A model generated the notes under the pieces. The model ran no database searches. It was not told the DNA's origin and saw only the letters and a list, made by a program, of their open reading frames with translations. This document shows, in pieces, positions 47,072 through 58,738 of a stretch of 64,000 bases of DNA. The DNA lies in the NCBI GenBank assembly GCA_900073065.1, contig FJOG01000017.1, forward strand, positions 988,149-1,052,148. The letters are read 5' to 3'. The translations under genes were made by a program, and so were the position numbers. How positions within the stretch are numbered: position 1 is the stretch's first letter; each line of letters starts with the position of its first letter. Origin of the DNA: Phialocephala subalpina (Eukaryota; Ascomycota; Leotiomycetes; Helotiales; Mollisiaceae).

Positions 47072-47478
47072 TCAATAGATATATCCGATCACACATCCAA
47101 ACAATTGAAGGCACCGCCGCATACGAAGACTATATCAGAAATGTGCAGCACATGAATGATGGGTCCATCCACGATGGTGAACGTTTCCCAATCATATGTA
47201 CCGTATTCGATTGCAGACCTAGTCGGAAGTTCCATACCACTCAAGAATGGCTAAGTTTTCACCTCAGGTGGTTCCATTGGCGAATCTGGGCAGCCCAACG
47301 TCGCCGCTTAGTACCCCAGCGCTTCGTAGATGAGGAGTATGAAGGTCACGTACTAGAAGACCTTGATGCCCCAGTTGAACTATCCACACAAAACGAGAAT
47401 CCTGCACTTGACGCGATGGTCAACGACTTGCTCACTGAAGATGACGGAGACAACATCAACGAATTCACAAGTTCTTAA
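47068..47478 (+). CDS. Hypothetical ORF with second C2H2-like finger
   Basis: ATG-initiated, 136 residues, in a different frame from the preceding ORF and overlapping it by four bases (ATGA). It contains a CTVFDC ... FHLRWFH finger-like pattern, a basic segment (WAAQRRRLVPQR) and an acidic C-terminus ending EDDGDNINEFTSS. Together with the upstream ORF this would make a two-finger protein if a frameshift or an undetected intron joined them. Function unknown; a nuclear DNA- or RNA-binding role is only a guess. Confidence 0.45.
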   Translation: MINRYIRSHIQTIEGTAAYEDYIRNVQHMNDGSIHDGERFPIICTVFDCRPSRKFHTTQEWLSFHLRWFHWRIWAAQRRRLVPQRFVDEEYEGHVLEDLDAPVELSTQNENPALDAMVNDLLTEDDGDNINEFTSS

Positions 47479-48337
47479 ATCGTCGTCCGGCCACCCCAAG
47501 AGCAACGAAAAAGCGGGCCTAGCCGCCGATGGCTCGCCATCGAAGTCTTCACCGCCAAGATCTACTCGGCTGAAGAAGAGCTAGAGCGGTATCGGATATT
47601 GCATCTTCTAGGCAGATTGAATACGATCCTTGACGGATTCCTTCTTCATTCTGCTGTTCTTCTTCTGCTCTTGTTGCCGTGATATCCCTTGTTCTGGACC
47701 AGTTACCAAAGATATTACGTGGTATGAATAAGGTTCTTATCCTCATTTGGCTGCAGAGATAAAGTATTGTTGTCCTTCCACTGCAGAAGGCTGCCGATTT
47801 TGTGTTGTGAGAGTTGGTTGGCTGATATGCCGTGGAAAGTCGCAGACTTCGTGGTATGAGTGAGTAGAATCAGCTTAGTAGAAGGTTGATGTGATGAAAG
47901 GCTGTGGTCTCTGTTATCTCTGTTGTAGGAAGGGAGGATTACTTTGGTGGATATAGCGGGTAGAAAGTTGGTTGCTGTCTTTATGATTGAGAGGTGCTGA
48001 ATTCGTATTGTGGGTGGGGAGGGTTGCTTTGATAGATGCAGCGAGTACTTCGTAATTGAAGGATCGCTGTTTTTACGCCATTGAGAGTTGCTGACTTCGT
48101 GTTGTGGGTGGGGAGGGTTACTTCAGTGGATGTAGAGAGTAACTGGAGGGTTATACAGGTTGCCTTGGTCTTTGATGGATGAAGTTTGTCCAGAATTGCC
48201 GCCCCACAATTAATCCCCCTGAAACTGTCTCGCTAAACGCCAAAAAACGCGATGCGCGTCAACCTCAAATTCCAAGCTAATGCAAGCACTGTAACAAAAC
48301 ACCAGCCAAACTCAACCTCGCCGAATTTCCTCAAGAG
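47479..48337. other. Spacer with degenerate tandem repeats upstream of ORC1
   Basis: No gene recognised. From about 47921 to 48145 the sequence holds three imperfect copies of a G/T-rich unit of about 85-94 bp. See the separate repeat entry. The last 100 bases form the ORC1 leader. Confidence 0.5.
47921..48145 (+). repeat. Degenerate tandem repeat, about 85-94 bp unit
   Basis: Copies start near 47921, 48006 and 48100. Each has a core like TGTTGTGGGTGGGGAGGG, then TTACTT, then GTGGATGTAGCGAGTA with substitutions; the second and third copies share the CTGA(A/C)TTCGT lead-in. The first copy is the most divergent. Confidence 0.6.
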
Positions 48338-50713
48338 ATGGCGCCTACTACTCCACGACAACAGCGCGCAGAGAAAGCGGCTCGAGCGAAGAAACTACTG
48401 AGCGGTCAATCTCTGCGAAAGAACGACTTGGCAGACGAAGACCAGGAATGGGAATGGGTATACGAGAAGTCGGAAAAGGAGAACGATGAGGACTCGAGCG
48501 ATTCCGAAGACGACGACAATGCGACTACCCCCAAAAAGCGACGACGACGGACTGCTTCGAAGGCTCAAGGAGGCAATATTGTAGGAGCTAGGAAGGGAAG
48601 CTACAAGGTCAAGATTGGGGATGTGGTCTTGCTGGAGAACGAAAACAGCGGTACGCCATGGGTGGGTATCATATGTTACTTCCTCCTGGATCCAGATGGA
48701 GAGATGGCAGCCAACTTCTTATGTGAGTATTCTGCGATATTGACCTATATACGAGGTCTAACAGAGTGTAGGGTTTGCGAATGAGAAGGAGATTGGTATT
48801 ACTCCAAAGACGAAGAAATTGAAGAGAGCCGATTTCCTAACGGTACAAGTACCTGATCTGTGAAATTATAATCCACCGACTGACAGATATAGAATGAACT
48901 GTACATCACACCGGCGCAAGACATAAATCCCTTGGAATCGATCAATGGTCCAGCCACGATTTTGTCACAGGAGGCATACACGAAGAAATATCCAAAGGGG
49001 TTGATTCCAAAACGATCGAAGGACCACGGGAAAACATTTTTCTGCCGAAGGGCGTGCAATACCCACACTGCATCCTACTCAGAGGAGTTTACATGGGGAG
49101 ATGTTGATCTTGATACGGAAAAGGAGCTCGCTGGGTACGCTGAGCGAATCGCGTCCGAAACTGGGTCCATAAAAAAGAAGAAGGGGAAGAGTGAGAAGAG
49201 TGAGAAGCGGAAACGAGTGGACAATTTCATTGACGACGATGACGAGGAAGAAGTTGCAGACGAAGGGACCCCACGGAAGAAGCATAAGACGTCAAATATC
49301 TCCACACCTCGGAAGCCTAGAACACCCTCGAAGCTGTTGACGCCTAGCCATAAGAGAGTTGTCGTCAAGAAACCGTTGGAGTTCACGCCTCTGGGGACTA
49401 GAGTCTTGGACCCAGAGCATGTCTATAACTCTCCTTTCCAAACGGCACGATCGAGACTACATGTTGCTTCTGTACCCACAAGTCTTCCTTGTCGAGAAGA
49501 TGAGTTTGCTTCTGTATATTCGCACCTCGAAGCTGCCATCTACGAAGGCACAGGTGCTTGTATTTACATCTCAGGCACACCGGGGACTGGGAAAACAGCT
49601 ACTGTACGAGAGGTCGTAGCTCAGCTCAACGCCTCCGTCATGGCAGACGAGCTTGACGATTTCATCTTTGTTGAAATCAACGGCATGAAGGTTACAGATC
49701 CACATCAGTCATATTCCCTGCTATGGGAGGCATTGAAAGGAGATCGCGTCAGTCCAAGTCATGCTCTCGACCTTCTCGAGCGCGAATTTAACCACCCAAG
49801 CCCCCGAAGAGTGCCTTGTGTGGTGCTAATGGATGAATTGGACCAGCTTGTCACCAAGAATCAGAGTGTCATGTACAACTTCTTCAACTGGCCTAATCTT
49901 AGGCATAGTAGATTGATCGTGCTTGCGGTTGCAAACACCATGGATCTGCCAGAAAGAACGCTGAGCAACAAGATCAGCAGCAGACTTGGTCTCACCAGAA
50001 TTACGTTTCCAGGCTACACCCATGAACAACTCATGAAGATCATTCAGTCTCGCCTTGAAGGCGTCCCAGGCGACATAGTCGATTCCGACGCCGTACAATT
50101 TGCCAGCCGAAAAGTCGCAGCCGTAAGTGGAGACGCCCGTCGAGCTCTCGACATTTGCAGACGAGCTGTCGAGCTCGCTGAATCTGACATACTAGATCAA
50201 GCTCCTCCAAATACGCCTAGCAAGAGTGGAAAAGGAGATAAAGTCTCGAAATCATTCGGCAAGGTCACTATTGCGACCATCAAGAGAGCGATCAGTGAAG
50301 CTACGACTAGCCCTCTACAACAGTATTTGAGAGGACTACCACTTTCTTCAAAGGTCTTGCTTGCTGCATTGTTAGCTAAGACGAGGAGAACGGGTATCGC
50401 GGAGAGCATTATGGGAGATGTACTTGATGAGGCAAAGAGGATGGCGAAGATGGCCACGGGAAGTAATGCTATTGAGTATTTACTGAAAGATGATGTGGAC
50501 AGACGGACGAGCAGTTTGTCGATGAAGCAGCCACGAAAGGTACCGAGAGTCCTGGGCATGGGAACTTCAGCTATTGATCTCATGGAGGCTGGTATTGTGG
50601 GGTTGGAAGCTCGAAGAGCTGATAGGACGGGGAAGATACGATTGAGTATTGGAGAGGAAGATGTCAAGCAAGCCTTCAAGGATGACCCGGAGGTCAAGAA
50701 TCTTGGATTCTAG
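48338..50713 (+). CDS. ORC1: Origin recognition complex subunit 1 (BAH-AAA+ ATPase)
   Basis: Largest ORC subunit, the AAA+ ATPase that loads MCM at replication origins in the nucleus. Exons 48338-48722, 48772-48842 and 48893-50713 give 758 residues. An acidic/basic N-terminus is followed by a BAH domain (about residues 85-260, with KIGDVVLLENENSGTPWVGI and FFCRRACNTHT), a Lys/Glu-rich linker with NLS-like clusters and T-P sites, then the AAA+ core. Walker A is GTPGTGKT at about 380-387, Walker B is VVLMDELDQL at about 461-470, sensor 1 is AVANTMDLPER and sensor 2 is SGDARRALDICRRA. A winged-helix region closes the protein. All ATPase residues are intact. The C-terminus is 47 bp from the NAS6 stop on the opposite strand. 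Confidence 0.96.
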
Positions 50714-50760
50714 TCCAGTAATGAAAACGCAACCTATCATACAAGCCTCACAGGCATTGA

Positions 50761-51879
50761 CTATAATTCTATGCCTTCCTCTTCTGCGTGTCTTGCGATG
50801 TATTTTCGGACCTGTTGATAGTCAATTTGTGTTCACATAACGACTTGTTAGGGAGGCTTACTGCTGAATCTGGAGCCAGGTCGATGGGTAAACAACCATC
50901 AACGTCTTTCTTGTCTGTCTCAGCACCTGCCTTCAGCAATGCAACCGCAGTATCTCCTGTTCAAGATCAGCACCACTTCATTTTCACCGTGGACTTTCAC
51001 AATTATAACTCACCATGACCCTCAGCAATAGCATGATGCAGAGGAGTTTGTCCAACAGCATCAGTAGCATTCAAAGGACTCTTGTTCTTCAGCAACAGTT
51101 CAACCATAGGTGCTGATCCAATGGCAGCAGCTCGATGAATGGCATATTGGCCTCGCCTGTCTTTGACTCGGGCACTGGCTGGTGGTTTGTGATCTAGGAG
51201 ACGTCGAGCGAGGTCGATGTTCTTTTTAGAAGCGACGAAATGGAGGACGGTCTAGAGTTTTGTGAGCAATGCTAGCTAGATAGTGGGGAATATAAGGAGG
51301 CACCTGGCCAGCGAAATCTGAGAATTGTGTAAGCATAGAAGCATACATTGAAGGATTGTGAACTTACTTTTGGCGTTGACATCTGCTTCTTTGCGTAAGA
51401 GCAGGTCGACTAACTCATCGGGCTCTTTCAGACTTGCTGCTATCATCAAGGGAGTCCACCCAGAGCCATCCTAGCAGAGGTAAGTCACAACTCAAACATG
51501 ATCAGAATCTCAATGAAATATAATCAAATAGAACCAAAAAAAAACTTACTTGAACATCAGGATCAAAGTTCTTAGTGTTGGCAAGCAAAATAGCAATGTC
51601 CAAGTGACCATATGAGACCGCCCAATGAATCGGCAAACGCTCATCATCGTCTCTTCGTTCGGCGAGCTTAGGATTTGCCTGTGATGAAGTTGAGCATGAA
51701 GTCCATCCAGCATTTTCGATTTGGACTCATACGGCTAGGAGCGACTCCACAACACTTGCTGTTCACAACTCAAGTCAGCAAATCATGTGCCGTGGTGGGG
51801 TCAAAGAGGGGCAAATCGTACTTCTGCCATCTCTGGCTGCTTCGTGAATGGCAAACTTGGATGGTTCTTCGGTAGCCAT
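50761..51879 (-). CDS. NAS6: 26S proteasome assembly chaperone, ankyrin repeats
   Basis: Homologue of yeast Nas6 and human gankyrin (PSMD10), an ankyrin-repeat chaperone that binds the C-domain of Rpt3 during base assembly. Eight exons on the minus strand: 51879-51822, 51758-51733, 51678-51550, 51470-51368, 51317-51304, 51251-51014, 50956-50862 and 50811-50761, giving 237 residues. Ankyrin signatures run throughout (RLPIHWAVSYGHLDI, GWTPLMIAAS, TVLHFVASKKN, GQYAIHRAAAIGS, GQTPLHHAIAEGH, and a last repeat), ending in the family-typical EEEGIEL. The exon 51317-51304 is only 14 nt, and the second exon is 26 nt. If the last intron (50861-50812) is retained the frame stays open, giving a different C-terminus. 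High intron density for its size. Confidence 0.93.
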
Positions 51880-52274
51880 TTTCAGTGGGTTGGAAAGAAG
51901 ACAAAGTTGAGAAGAATGAGACTCTGTGTCAAAAGACGATGAGATATCAAAGTCTCACGATGTATTCGTGGTCAAGGTAGCCTAGGATTGATACCTGAGG
52001 CACAGAATTGCTTTGATTTTGTCAAATTTATGAACCAATATGACAAGAAAGTCCGAAAAGAAAAGGAGTGATCTCGAAGATGGCAGCTTCCAAGATTATT
52101 GGGGACTTTCGAGATTGCAAGAAGGAGGATCACGTGGAGGCGAGGCATTCTGGAAATTTACGCAAAAGAGACTAGCGCGAAATTTTGAGTTGACTGCATC
52201 ACGAGGCTGCGATTGAGCTCCTGGAATTTCACATTCCTGTCAATCTCCAATCCATCTCGAGATATTGTCGCAAA
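51880..52274. promoter_or_regulatory. Divergent promoter between NAS6 and PRP46
   Basis: 395 bp separating two divergent start codons. It must contain both core promoters. A CACGTGG motif (bHLH-type E-box) is visible at about 52132-52138; no TATA box is obvious. Confidence 0.5.
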
Positions 52275-53714
52275 ATGGCCGCTGCAGTCGTCGCCCACGA
52301 CCAAGACTCGCAAATCGAGCATCTACAAGGTCTTATAAAGGAAAACGCAAAGCGATCGCGAGCTCTATTCGCAGAGGGCCATTCAGAAAAACAAGATGAC
52401 TTCACGGAAGCAGCAGACAAACTCGGGATAGCTGCACGAATACACTCCGAGTACGACCATGTCCGCGAATTACCGCCAGCATTGGCTGCGAAAGTAGCGA
52501 ATGCTGCAAGTGGGAGGAAGAAAACGAAGACGTCAACAGAGCCTACAGAAGCGGACGCGAGAACGACGAAGTTGATTGAGGGCGTGGCGTCGAAGAGTGA
52601 AGGAAAATCTACAGCGTTGACTATTCGACGGCCAGGAGGCGATCGCTTACCACCGAATGCCAAAGGACCTACGGCGCAAAGTAATCTACCATCTTCGAGT
52701 TTGGTGCGCAAGCAGACTGTTGTACAGGTCAAACCAGATTGGCATGCTCCTTGGAAGCTGATGCGTGTTATTTCCGGTCATTTGGGATGGGTTAGAGCAT
52801 TGGCTGTTGAGCCGGAGAATAAGTGGTTTGCGAGTGGAGCTGGAGACAGGACTATCAAGATCTGGGACCTTGCGACGGGATCTCTGAGATTGACGTTGAC
52901 TGGACATATTTCGACTGTCAGAGGTCTCGCAGTATCGCCACGGCATCCGTATCTTTTCTCCTGCGGCGAGGATAAGATGGTCAAGTGCTGGGATTTGGAA
53001 ACGAACAAGGTTATCAGACATTACCACGGACATTTGAGTGGCGTTTATACTCTATCACTTCACCCGACTCTGGATGTATTGGTCACAGGAGGACGTGACG
53101 GCGTTGCGAGAGTATGGGATATGCGGACAAGAAGCAACATCCACGTTCTGTCAGGACACAAGGGCACGGTCTCTGATGTTAAATGCCAGGAGGCGGATCC
53201 TCAAGTCATCACTTCATCCTTGGACTCGACTGTACGATTATGGGATCTCGCAGCAGGAAAGACGATGGGAGTTCTGACGCATCACAAGAAAGGTGTTCGA
53301 GCCTTGGCCATTCATCCAAAAGAATTCACATTTGCTAGTGGAAGCACTGGCAGCATCAAGCAATGGAAGTGTCCCGAGGGAGCCTTCATGCAGAATTTCG
53401 AGGGCCAGAATGCTATCATTAACACCCTATCCGTGAACGAGGACAATGTCATGTTCTCTGGTGGAGACAATGGATCTATGAGCTTCTGGGATTGGAAGTC
53501 AGGTCACAGATTCCAAGCGCTGGATACAACTGCTCAACCTGGTTCTCTGGATGCCGAATCTGGAATTTTTACCTCTACATACGATAAGACCGGCCTCCGA
53601 TTGATCTGTGGAGAAGCAGATAAGACTATCAAGGTGTGGAAACAAGACGAGACAGCTACTCCAGAAACACATCCCCTGGAGTGGAAGCCAACATTAGGTA
53701 GACAAAAGTTTTGA
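52275..53714 (+). CDS. PRP46: Pre-mRNA splicing factor, WD40 (PLRG1/Prp46)
   Basis: WD40 protein of the NineTeen complex, needed for spliceosome activation in the nucleus. Intronless, 479 residues. The N-terminal about 155 residues are charged and low in structure. A conserved entry segment ([21 protein letters not shown]) leads into a seven-bladed propeller with repeated GH...D...WD units (for example [42 protein letters not shown]). The final blade ends in [14 protein letters not shown], and the protein ends in [13 protein letters not shown], near-invariant in this family. The ATG at 52275 follows a purine in the favoured -3 position. Length normal. Confidence 0.96.
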   Translation: MAAAVVAHDQDSQIEHLQGLIKENAKRSRALFAEGHSEKQDDFTEAADKLGIAARIHSEYDHVRELPPALAAKVANAASGRKKTKTSTEPTEADARTTKLIEGVASKSEGKSTALTIRRPGGDRLPPNAKGPTAQSNLPSSSLVRKQTVVQVKPDWHAPWKLMRVISGHLGWVRALAVEPENKWFASGAGDRTIKIWDLATGSLRLTLTGHISTVRGLAVSPRHPYLFSCGEDKMVKCWDLETNKVIRHYHGHLSGVYTLSLHPTLDVLVTGGRDGVARVWDMRTRSNIHVLSGHKGTVSDVKCQEADPQVITSSLDSTVRLWDLAAGKTMGVLTHHKKGVRALAIHPKEFTFASGSTGSIKQWKCPEGAFMQNFEGQNAIINTLSVNEDNVMFSGGDNGSMSFWDWKSGHRFQALDTTAQPGSLDAESGIFTSTYDKTGLRLICGEADKTIKVWKQDETATPETHPLEWKPTLGRQKF

Positions 53715-54048
53715 TCTGTAGCCCGGAACGGATGGCTATTATGCATATGAAGGCGTACGGCGCGAGAAGGCAGGGAATGCCGAGGAAATTGTATGAAGAT
53801 GTAGAATTCAACCCAATACCCCTAATCTTACAATACTTTACTTGCAAGTTGATGTCTGAAATGAAGCGCCACCAATGCCCATTCTCTCCCAACGCCGACT
53901 CATCATTTCGTTCATGAATAACCCTTTTCTAAGACCCCCGAACCCATTATCTCGTCTCGACCTTCTCTCAAATGTTTCCTTATCCCGAAGGAGACCCGAA
54001 AAATGGGTTCTCATGAATCTTATGCTCGCTTACTGCCTTGCATGCTCC
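53715..54048. other. Convergent 3' spacer
   Basis: 334 bp between the PRP46 stop and the stop of the minus-strand SGM1-like gene. No gene recognised; presumably both 3' UTRs. Confidence 0.6.
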
Positions 54049-56765
54049 TCACGTAACCGTCCTCTCGACCAATTCCCGATACATCGCCTTGATATCATCA
54101 ATATCACTCTTCAACTCATCCACCATCTCGCTCTTCTCTCCCAGCATCTCCAACGTAGTCTGATACCTCTGATTCAGATCCTTGACTTCTGCCTCTAGCT
54201 CCGTTACTCTGGCGTCTGCTGCTCTCTTAGTCTCCACTTCTCTCATTAGTGAGACGATCTCAGCTCTAGCTTCATCGCGTTGAGCAGACAGACGAGCGAG
54301 ATCTTCTTTCGTGGCGACTTTTTCGCTTTCGAGTCGGCGGACGGCGGAGCTCATTCGCTCTACGAGCTGGACTGTGGGACCGGCTGCTGCTGTGGAGACT
54401 GAGATCATGTCGTTGATTGTTTGGTGAGGTGATGAGGGAGAAACGTTGTCGGTGAAGAAGTCGTCGGTATGCATCGAGATTGCATCTGAGTTCTCTCCGT
54501 TTGTTTTTAGAGACTGCATTGATTCCTGTCTGGTGGGTGTTCCATTTCCAGAGGATCGAGCTAATGGCTGAACGGATGGCCGTCGATTCAGAAATCCGGT
54601 TGTGGTCGTAGGGGTAGGAGCTTCATTGTTTATAGAACGAGCTGAAGCTCGCCGGATCTGCAAGTTCTGGAGCCCAAGGAATTCGGTTGTGAGACCTCGT
54701 CGGGAGGATGCTACTGGTGACTCGGCTCGGTTATAGCCATAAGGTGTGCTTGGTATGTCTTCATGCCATTTCTGTTTCTCTTCCTCGACCCGGTTTTGCA
54801 TCTCTGCTTTCCAAGCTTGTTTCTCTTGCTCGAATGAAGCTTTTGCTTCTACCAAGGCTACCTCTGCCTTTTCAGCACGTTGCTGTAAGCTGTCAAGCTT
54901 GGCTTTGTGCTCAGCAAGCTCTTGTTGGAAGCTTGGTACCTTTGACCTAGCCTCTTCCAACTCGTCCTCGTTTCTCTTGGCTTTCAGCGACTAAAGAATG
55001 TCAGACAAAACTGCCGAGTTTCTGGACATATAACTTACTACTTCTCTCGCTTTTCGCCGGATGTCAGCTTCTCTCTTGGTAGCCTCATCCCTCTCCTTCT
55101 CAAGACTCGTTGCCCTTGCTATGAGTGAAGCTTCCATCCCCTGCCAGTTCTCGCTCGCGACGGCATATTGTGTTTGAAGAGTCTCAATTTGTCGAAGAAG
55201 TTTTGCTCGAGCATCACCAGTAGCGCCTGACGACACCTCTTCAGCTCTTGCTCTCATGAGTTCCAGCTTGCTTTCCAGCATATGCTGCTCGTTCTTCATC
55301 TCCATCTCAGCTAACCGTGCTCTCTCAACTTCTTTGTCCATCTTCTCTCTCAAGTCCTTAATCTGTGCTTGTCCTCTGTCAGCTACCAAGTTCTTCTCGA
55401 TCTTAAGGTTTGCAATATCATCTTGGAGTTCCGCGCAGCGTTTCCTCTCGAATTCGAGGTCCTCCCGGGCAGCCTTGATTTCAGCCGAATTCTGTTGTGC
55501 AACTGCATCCTCCAATTGAAGTTTCAGATCAGAAATGGTAGCATCCTTCGAGTCGTTTTCTGATTTCAATGCCTGGAGCTCCTTCTGCAGTTGTGATGCG
55601 GCCTTCTGACTTTCGGTCAACCGTCTCTCTGTACCATCAGCTCTCCTCAGCTTTTCCGCGATGAGAACGGCATCTTTCTCAGCTTTCTCCTGCTTCCTTT
55701 TCGCTTCAGCGACCTCCTTACTGTCTTCTTGTATCTTAGCCCTTAGCTTCTTGATAGTGGTGAGATGTGCTAGCTCCTTCTTGGAAAGTTGTTGACCTTC
55801 CTCCATTAACAGCGCGACTTGTTGTTCCTTGTCCGCTAACTTCTTGTCCATACTACCACTTGGGGCTGCTCCACTGGCCTTCCGAGCTGCCTCTGCACTC
55901 TCCTTCGCTAGGTATTGTAGCTTAGCTTGTAGAGCATCGATTCTCTCAATATAGCCATGGATTTCCTCCTGCCGTTGTAGTTCGGATGCCTCGTAGTCGG
56001 ATTGAATCTGTTTTAGATGGGCTTCATGTTCTGCTGGCGTTTTTGCTGCTGATCCGACGTCGGGACGCTCATTCGAAGGAAGGTCAATAGATGATCGAGG
56101 AGGCGTTGATGTTGATCTCAGGATGTCAAGAGACTCTCGAGGTAGGCTTGAACGGGCAGATTCTCCAGATGGCCGAGGCAGAACCTCAATGTCCGACTTG
56201 GTGATACCTCCACTGGGGTCCTCTTGTGTCGCTGCTGGACGTGGGACATCCAAGCTAGCTGTCCGTGACCCTGCAGCTGAAGTTCCATCCTGACTTGTAA
56301 TCTCCTCTGAAGCTTCTTTCGTAGCATCCTTCTCCCCAACAGCTGCTGTCACCTCAATGCTTGCCCGAGGACTACCACCAGTATTTGCTGGACTGCCTGT
56401 CCGTGAAGGTACTCCCGACGACAATGCCAAAGAGTCGGCTCTTTCTGCCTTTTGCGCATTCTTTGCTGCAACCGCCCTTGCCAATCGTTCCTGTAACCGG
56501 TCGTTCGTCCTGTTCGTAGATGCTGTCCGAGATGGAGCTACAATTCACATTAGCAAACTGCCCCTAAAGATGCACGGTAACAGTTCCCACCTTGAGACTT
56601 TGTAGCCGGCGTTCCTGGTGCCAGAGTTGCTGGTTTGCTGGTCGCAGGAGCTTGTTCTCCTTCAATGCCATCAGCCAGTAAATTATCCAGCCTAGACTCA
56701 ACACCAGCAACCGCCTGCTGAAAATAAGAACCCCATTTCGAGCCCTGCTTCCCCGGAGCCGTCAT
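54049..56765 (-). CDS. SGM1: TMF/Sgm1-type Golgi coiled-coil protein
   Basis: Long coiled-coil protein of the TMF1 (TATA element modulatory factor)/yeast Sgm1 group, which binds Rab6/Ypt6 at the Golgi and acts in vesicle tethering. Exons on the minus strand, 56765-56591, 56537-55039 and 54990-54049, give 871 residues. The N-terminus GSKWGSYFQQAVAGVESRLD is the short conserved amphipathic start of the family. A Ser/Thr/Pro-rich disordered stretch follows (residues 60-230), then a near-continuous coiled coil (about 230-640), a second disordered segment with PSTPYGYNRAESP, and a C-terminal coil ending in MVDELKSDIDDIKAMYRELVER, the TMF C-terminal domain. Reading past the second donor gives a false C-terminus; the 48-nt intron 55038-54991 continues the coil. 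Confidence 0.88.
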
Positions 56766-57520
56766 TATTCGTTTCGAGGAACCAAACCAAAACCCCGCCC
56801 TGTTTCCTTCAAGGGATCGCGTCGCGTGGCTCTGGAGGCCTGATCGAACATCACAATGTATCAGTAAGACATAAGTGAGTGTTGTGCGCCTGCATTTAAT
56901 CAGAGTATATCAAATTGGTTATCTGGGCTTGGGAATCTGGAGATTGACAGGTCCTTCTTGTATTATTGTCGCCTGAATTCTTCCAGCGAAAGCGGCGCAG
57001 TGGAATTGTTGGAATACGAAGAGGTATTGCGTGTCCCCAAGGAACATTTTGGAGATCCAAGCCAGGGCCGCTAGTAGATCAGACATCCTGGTCACACTAC
57101 AGCAACCCCCACGAGGCTACGATTCTAGTTGCAAGGCTTGATAGATTATCATAAGGCTGACTTATTTTGTCATGTTGTCTTCTGATCCAGAAGAGAACAA
57201 GCAACTTGATTTGAAACCTTTGTCTGTGTGGTTCTCAAAGAGAGACACTCCCTTTGCGAATGTCCAAGATGGACCTTGGCAGCAGACTCCTTTGCTCCAA
57301 AAATGGTTTGCAATTTTGAGTCCCAAAATGGAATGTGCTGAAATTATTTCTTAAATCATCGTACTCTTTGTTCCAAAATTATCAGTTACCAAGCTGCGAG
57401 TTCATAGACTTCGTTATTAATCCTGACGAAGGCTACCTCGATAATCTCTATCCTGTCTTTCTGCTTTCAACACAATGGGTATAATAAAATCATGCCCCCC
57501 AATGCCTTCCAACTCCAATT
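56766..57520. other. Intergenic region, no gene recognised
   Basis: Upstream flank of the SGM1-like gene and downstream flank of the ceramidase. Short plus-strand frames (56966-57154 and 57172-57354) have no domain. Confidence 0.5.
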
Positions 57521-58738
57521 CTATACGGATTTTCTGTCTTCACTCAACTTAGAATAACCGTTCAAGCGTGCCTTTCTGCTCCAGCTTCCCTTTCCAACAT
57601 CATCCCGAAGAACGACCTCGGGAAGTGAGAAGTAGTAACTTGGCCAATTCAACACATATTCGTCTTGTCGCTCATTGAGACAGTGACGCAGCCAAACGGC
57701 CCATACAATGTAGTAGTAAGAGCCGATCCCTGTCATGATATGCCTAGGATATGTTAGTTGGCTGACTCATGGAGGTTGTTTGTAAGTGACTTACCACCAC
57801 CCGTGTCCTTCAAGTAAAATACCCCAAGGCAAACCAACGGCATGCCTCCAACGTCGGATTATGGAGCAATATTCATTGTCCAATGCCCAAATACCGAACC
57901 CGCCCAGGAAGATGGTCAATCCAAATGCGACCATTATCCACATCTCCTTGATAATAGCTCTGTCTCGTTGTTCGTTTGCCAGGCGTTCTTCCTCTGTGAC
58001 ATCCCCTGACTCCTTCTTTGAAGGTACAGTCCTCCACTTTGCCCTCAACGAAGGCCGAATGTTAACCTCCATCACATACATACTTCGGAAGACGACGGTA
58101 GCTGTGATAATGGCGAATGCGTTCTGGTGGAAGACTGGGTCTTGGAGGTAGTGGTAGTACAGCTGTTCCAAACATCAGATTCTGCTACGTTCAATTGTAT
58201 TCTTAGAAACTCACGGTGATGAATACTGCCAGGCAAAGCAAGCCACCACCCAATAGTTGACGTACAACTTGGGATTTGGAGAAGGAGAATGTAGCATAGC
58301 ACATCAAGCATGCCGTGTATATCATCGAGAGTTCGTCAACAAGTTGCATGGGGTCTGAGAAGGTCAGTGAATGGCATTGGCCCATTGACCCAATGGAAGA
58401 CTAACATTTCAAAGTGCTATGGAAAGCAAATGAACCACTGCCAACCAGGAGGTACCCAACGAATGCCACCAGGAACACGCTGTCGTGGTCATACTTCAAA
58501 CAGTTTCGTATTCCCTTGATACCCAGGTAAACGAAGAGCAGATTGGTGAGGGTGTTGACGATTTCGGCAGAGTAAATAGTAAAGTAGTAATCCTCTGTTT
58601 TCGCCGTCAGTGCCGGATCTGACAGGAATTGGAACTCGACACACCTTCACACCAGTTGATTGTAGAAGTCACTGGGTGCCAGTATCCTTCATCTGCCCTT
58701 GGGGTAGGATATTTGATATGTGGTAAGGTGAACCCCAT
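57521..58738 (-). CDS. YDC1: Alkaline ceramidase (Ypc1/Ydc1 type)
   Basis: ER membrane ceramidase that cleaves (dihydro)ceramide to a fatty acid and a long-chain base. Exons on the minus strand, 58738-58645, 58594-58406, 58354-58215, 58162-57795 and 57743-57521, give 337 residues. Catalytic marks of the CREST-type alkaline ceramidases are present: the N-terminal WCEEDY, SGSFAFHSTLK with the active-site Ser and zinc His, DELSMIYTACLM with the catalytic Asp, and the C-terminal HAVGLPWGILLEGHGWWH with the paired His ligands. Seven hydrophobic segments. The start at 58738 opens directly into the conserved PxADEGYWHPVTSTINWCE stretch. The exon boundary inside WWH is a phase-2 split. The gene looks complete. 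Confidence 0.93.
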
